The position numbers were made by a program, and so were the translations under genes. 5,671 bases of DNA, from assembly GCA_945957495.1 (NCBI GenBank), contig CAMFLG010000236.1, positions 1-5,671 on the forward strand, given 5' to 3'. Numbering within the stretch: the first letter of the stretch is position 1; every line of letters begins with the position of its first letter. The notes under the pieces are model-generated. The model saw only the letters and a list, made by a program, of their open reading frames with translations. It was not told the DNA's origin and did no database searches. Source of the DNA: an uncultured Pseudorhodobacter sp. (GTDB taxonomy: Bacteria; Pseudomonadota; Alphaproteobacteria; Rhodobacterales; Rhodobacteraceae). This document shows, one piece after another, positions 5,610-5,671 of this stretch.

Positions 5610-5671
5610 ATGAAGTTTGCCGCCGCCCTTGCGGGCCTCACCATCGGCGCGGTGCTCTTCGACTTCATCTA
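5610..5671 (+). CDS. Start of an unidentified gene, 3' end cut by the window
   Basis: Twenty complete codons and two further bases are visible. They read MKFAAALAGLTIGAVLFDFI and continue with Tyr or a stop, as the last codon begins TA. The segment is hydrophobic with one Lys near the start and Asp at residue 18, so it may be a signal peptide or the first membrane helix of a small membrane protein. Too little is present to assign a family. Support comes from the well-spaced AGGGAG upstream, the 82-base gap separating it from the SDR gene, and the same strand. It may be an independent gene behind its own promoter or a loosely attached last member of the operon. Confidence 0.5.
   Translation, partial: MKFAAALAGLTIGAVLFDFI

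Noticed and set aside
1..5671. Mobile elements, CRISPR arrays, tRNA/rRNA genes, long direct repeats
   Set aside because: None seen by eye; coding occupies nearly all of the window and the single gap holds no repeat array or RNA gene.

Overview
The window is a high-GC stretch (roughly low-to-mid 60s % by eye). Codon use and gene content point to an alphaproteobacterium, most likely a Rhodobacteraceae/Rhodobacterales member. That assignment is inferred from the gene set and protein style; no RNA gene or taxonomic marker is present.

Layout: almost the whole window (positions 2 to 5527) is one tightly packed plus-strand operon of six genes. They are (1) a 5'-truncated FAD-dependent amine-oxidase-like oxidoreductase, (2) a DUF1365 protein, (3) a SAM-dependent cyclopropane-fatty-acyl-phospholipid synthase (CFA) family methyltransferase, (4) a 12-TM MFS carrier with the GPH (melibiose-type) signature, (5) a DUF3833 protein and (6) a short-chain dehydrogenase/reductase (SDR). 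Every junction overlaps: ATGA (4 bp) at 1117, TAATG (1 bp) at 1866, 8 bp at 3016, ATGA at 4257 and ATGA at 4805. The six proteins are therefore probably made from one message with translational coupling. An 82-bp non-coding gap (5528-5609) follows. It holds a C-rich, G-poor tract, a weak promoter-like pair and a good Shine-Dalgarno in front of a seventh gene, which is cut by the window end after 20 full codons.

Function: FAD oxidoreductase + DUF1365 + CFA-family methylase + DUF3833 + SDR is a recurring proteobacterial membrane-lipid modification cluster. From memory, Rhodobacter sphaeroides has a closely similar set (flavin oxidase, DUF1365, carrier, DUF3833, SDR) next to rpoE-chrR. That set is induced by singlet oxygen and tied to methylated and furan fatty acids, with the CFA-like methylase encoded elsewhere. 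Here the methylase sits inside the operon. The working model is that the methylase adds a methyl group to an unsaturated acyl chain in situ, and the flavoprotein and DUF1365 protein carry out later oxidation or desaturation. The carrier, DUF3833 protein and SDR would have accessory roles that the sequence does not define.

Most interesting points: the methylase has Ala where CFA synthases normally have the bicarbonate-binding Cys, which fits a methyl-branched alkene product rather than a cyclopropane. The carrier keeps the cation-site Asp pair of MelB-type symporters although it sits in a lipid operon.
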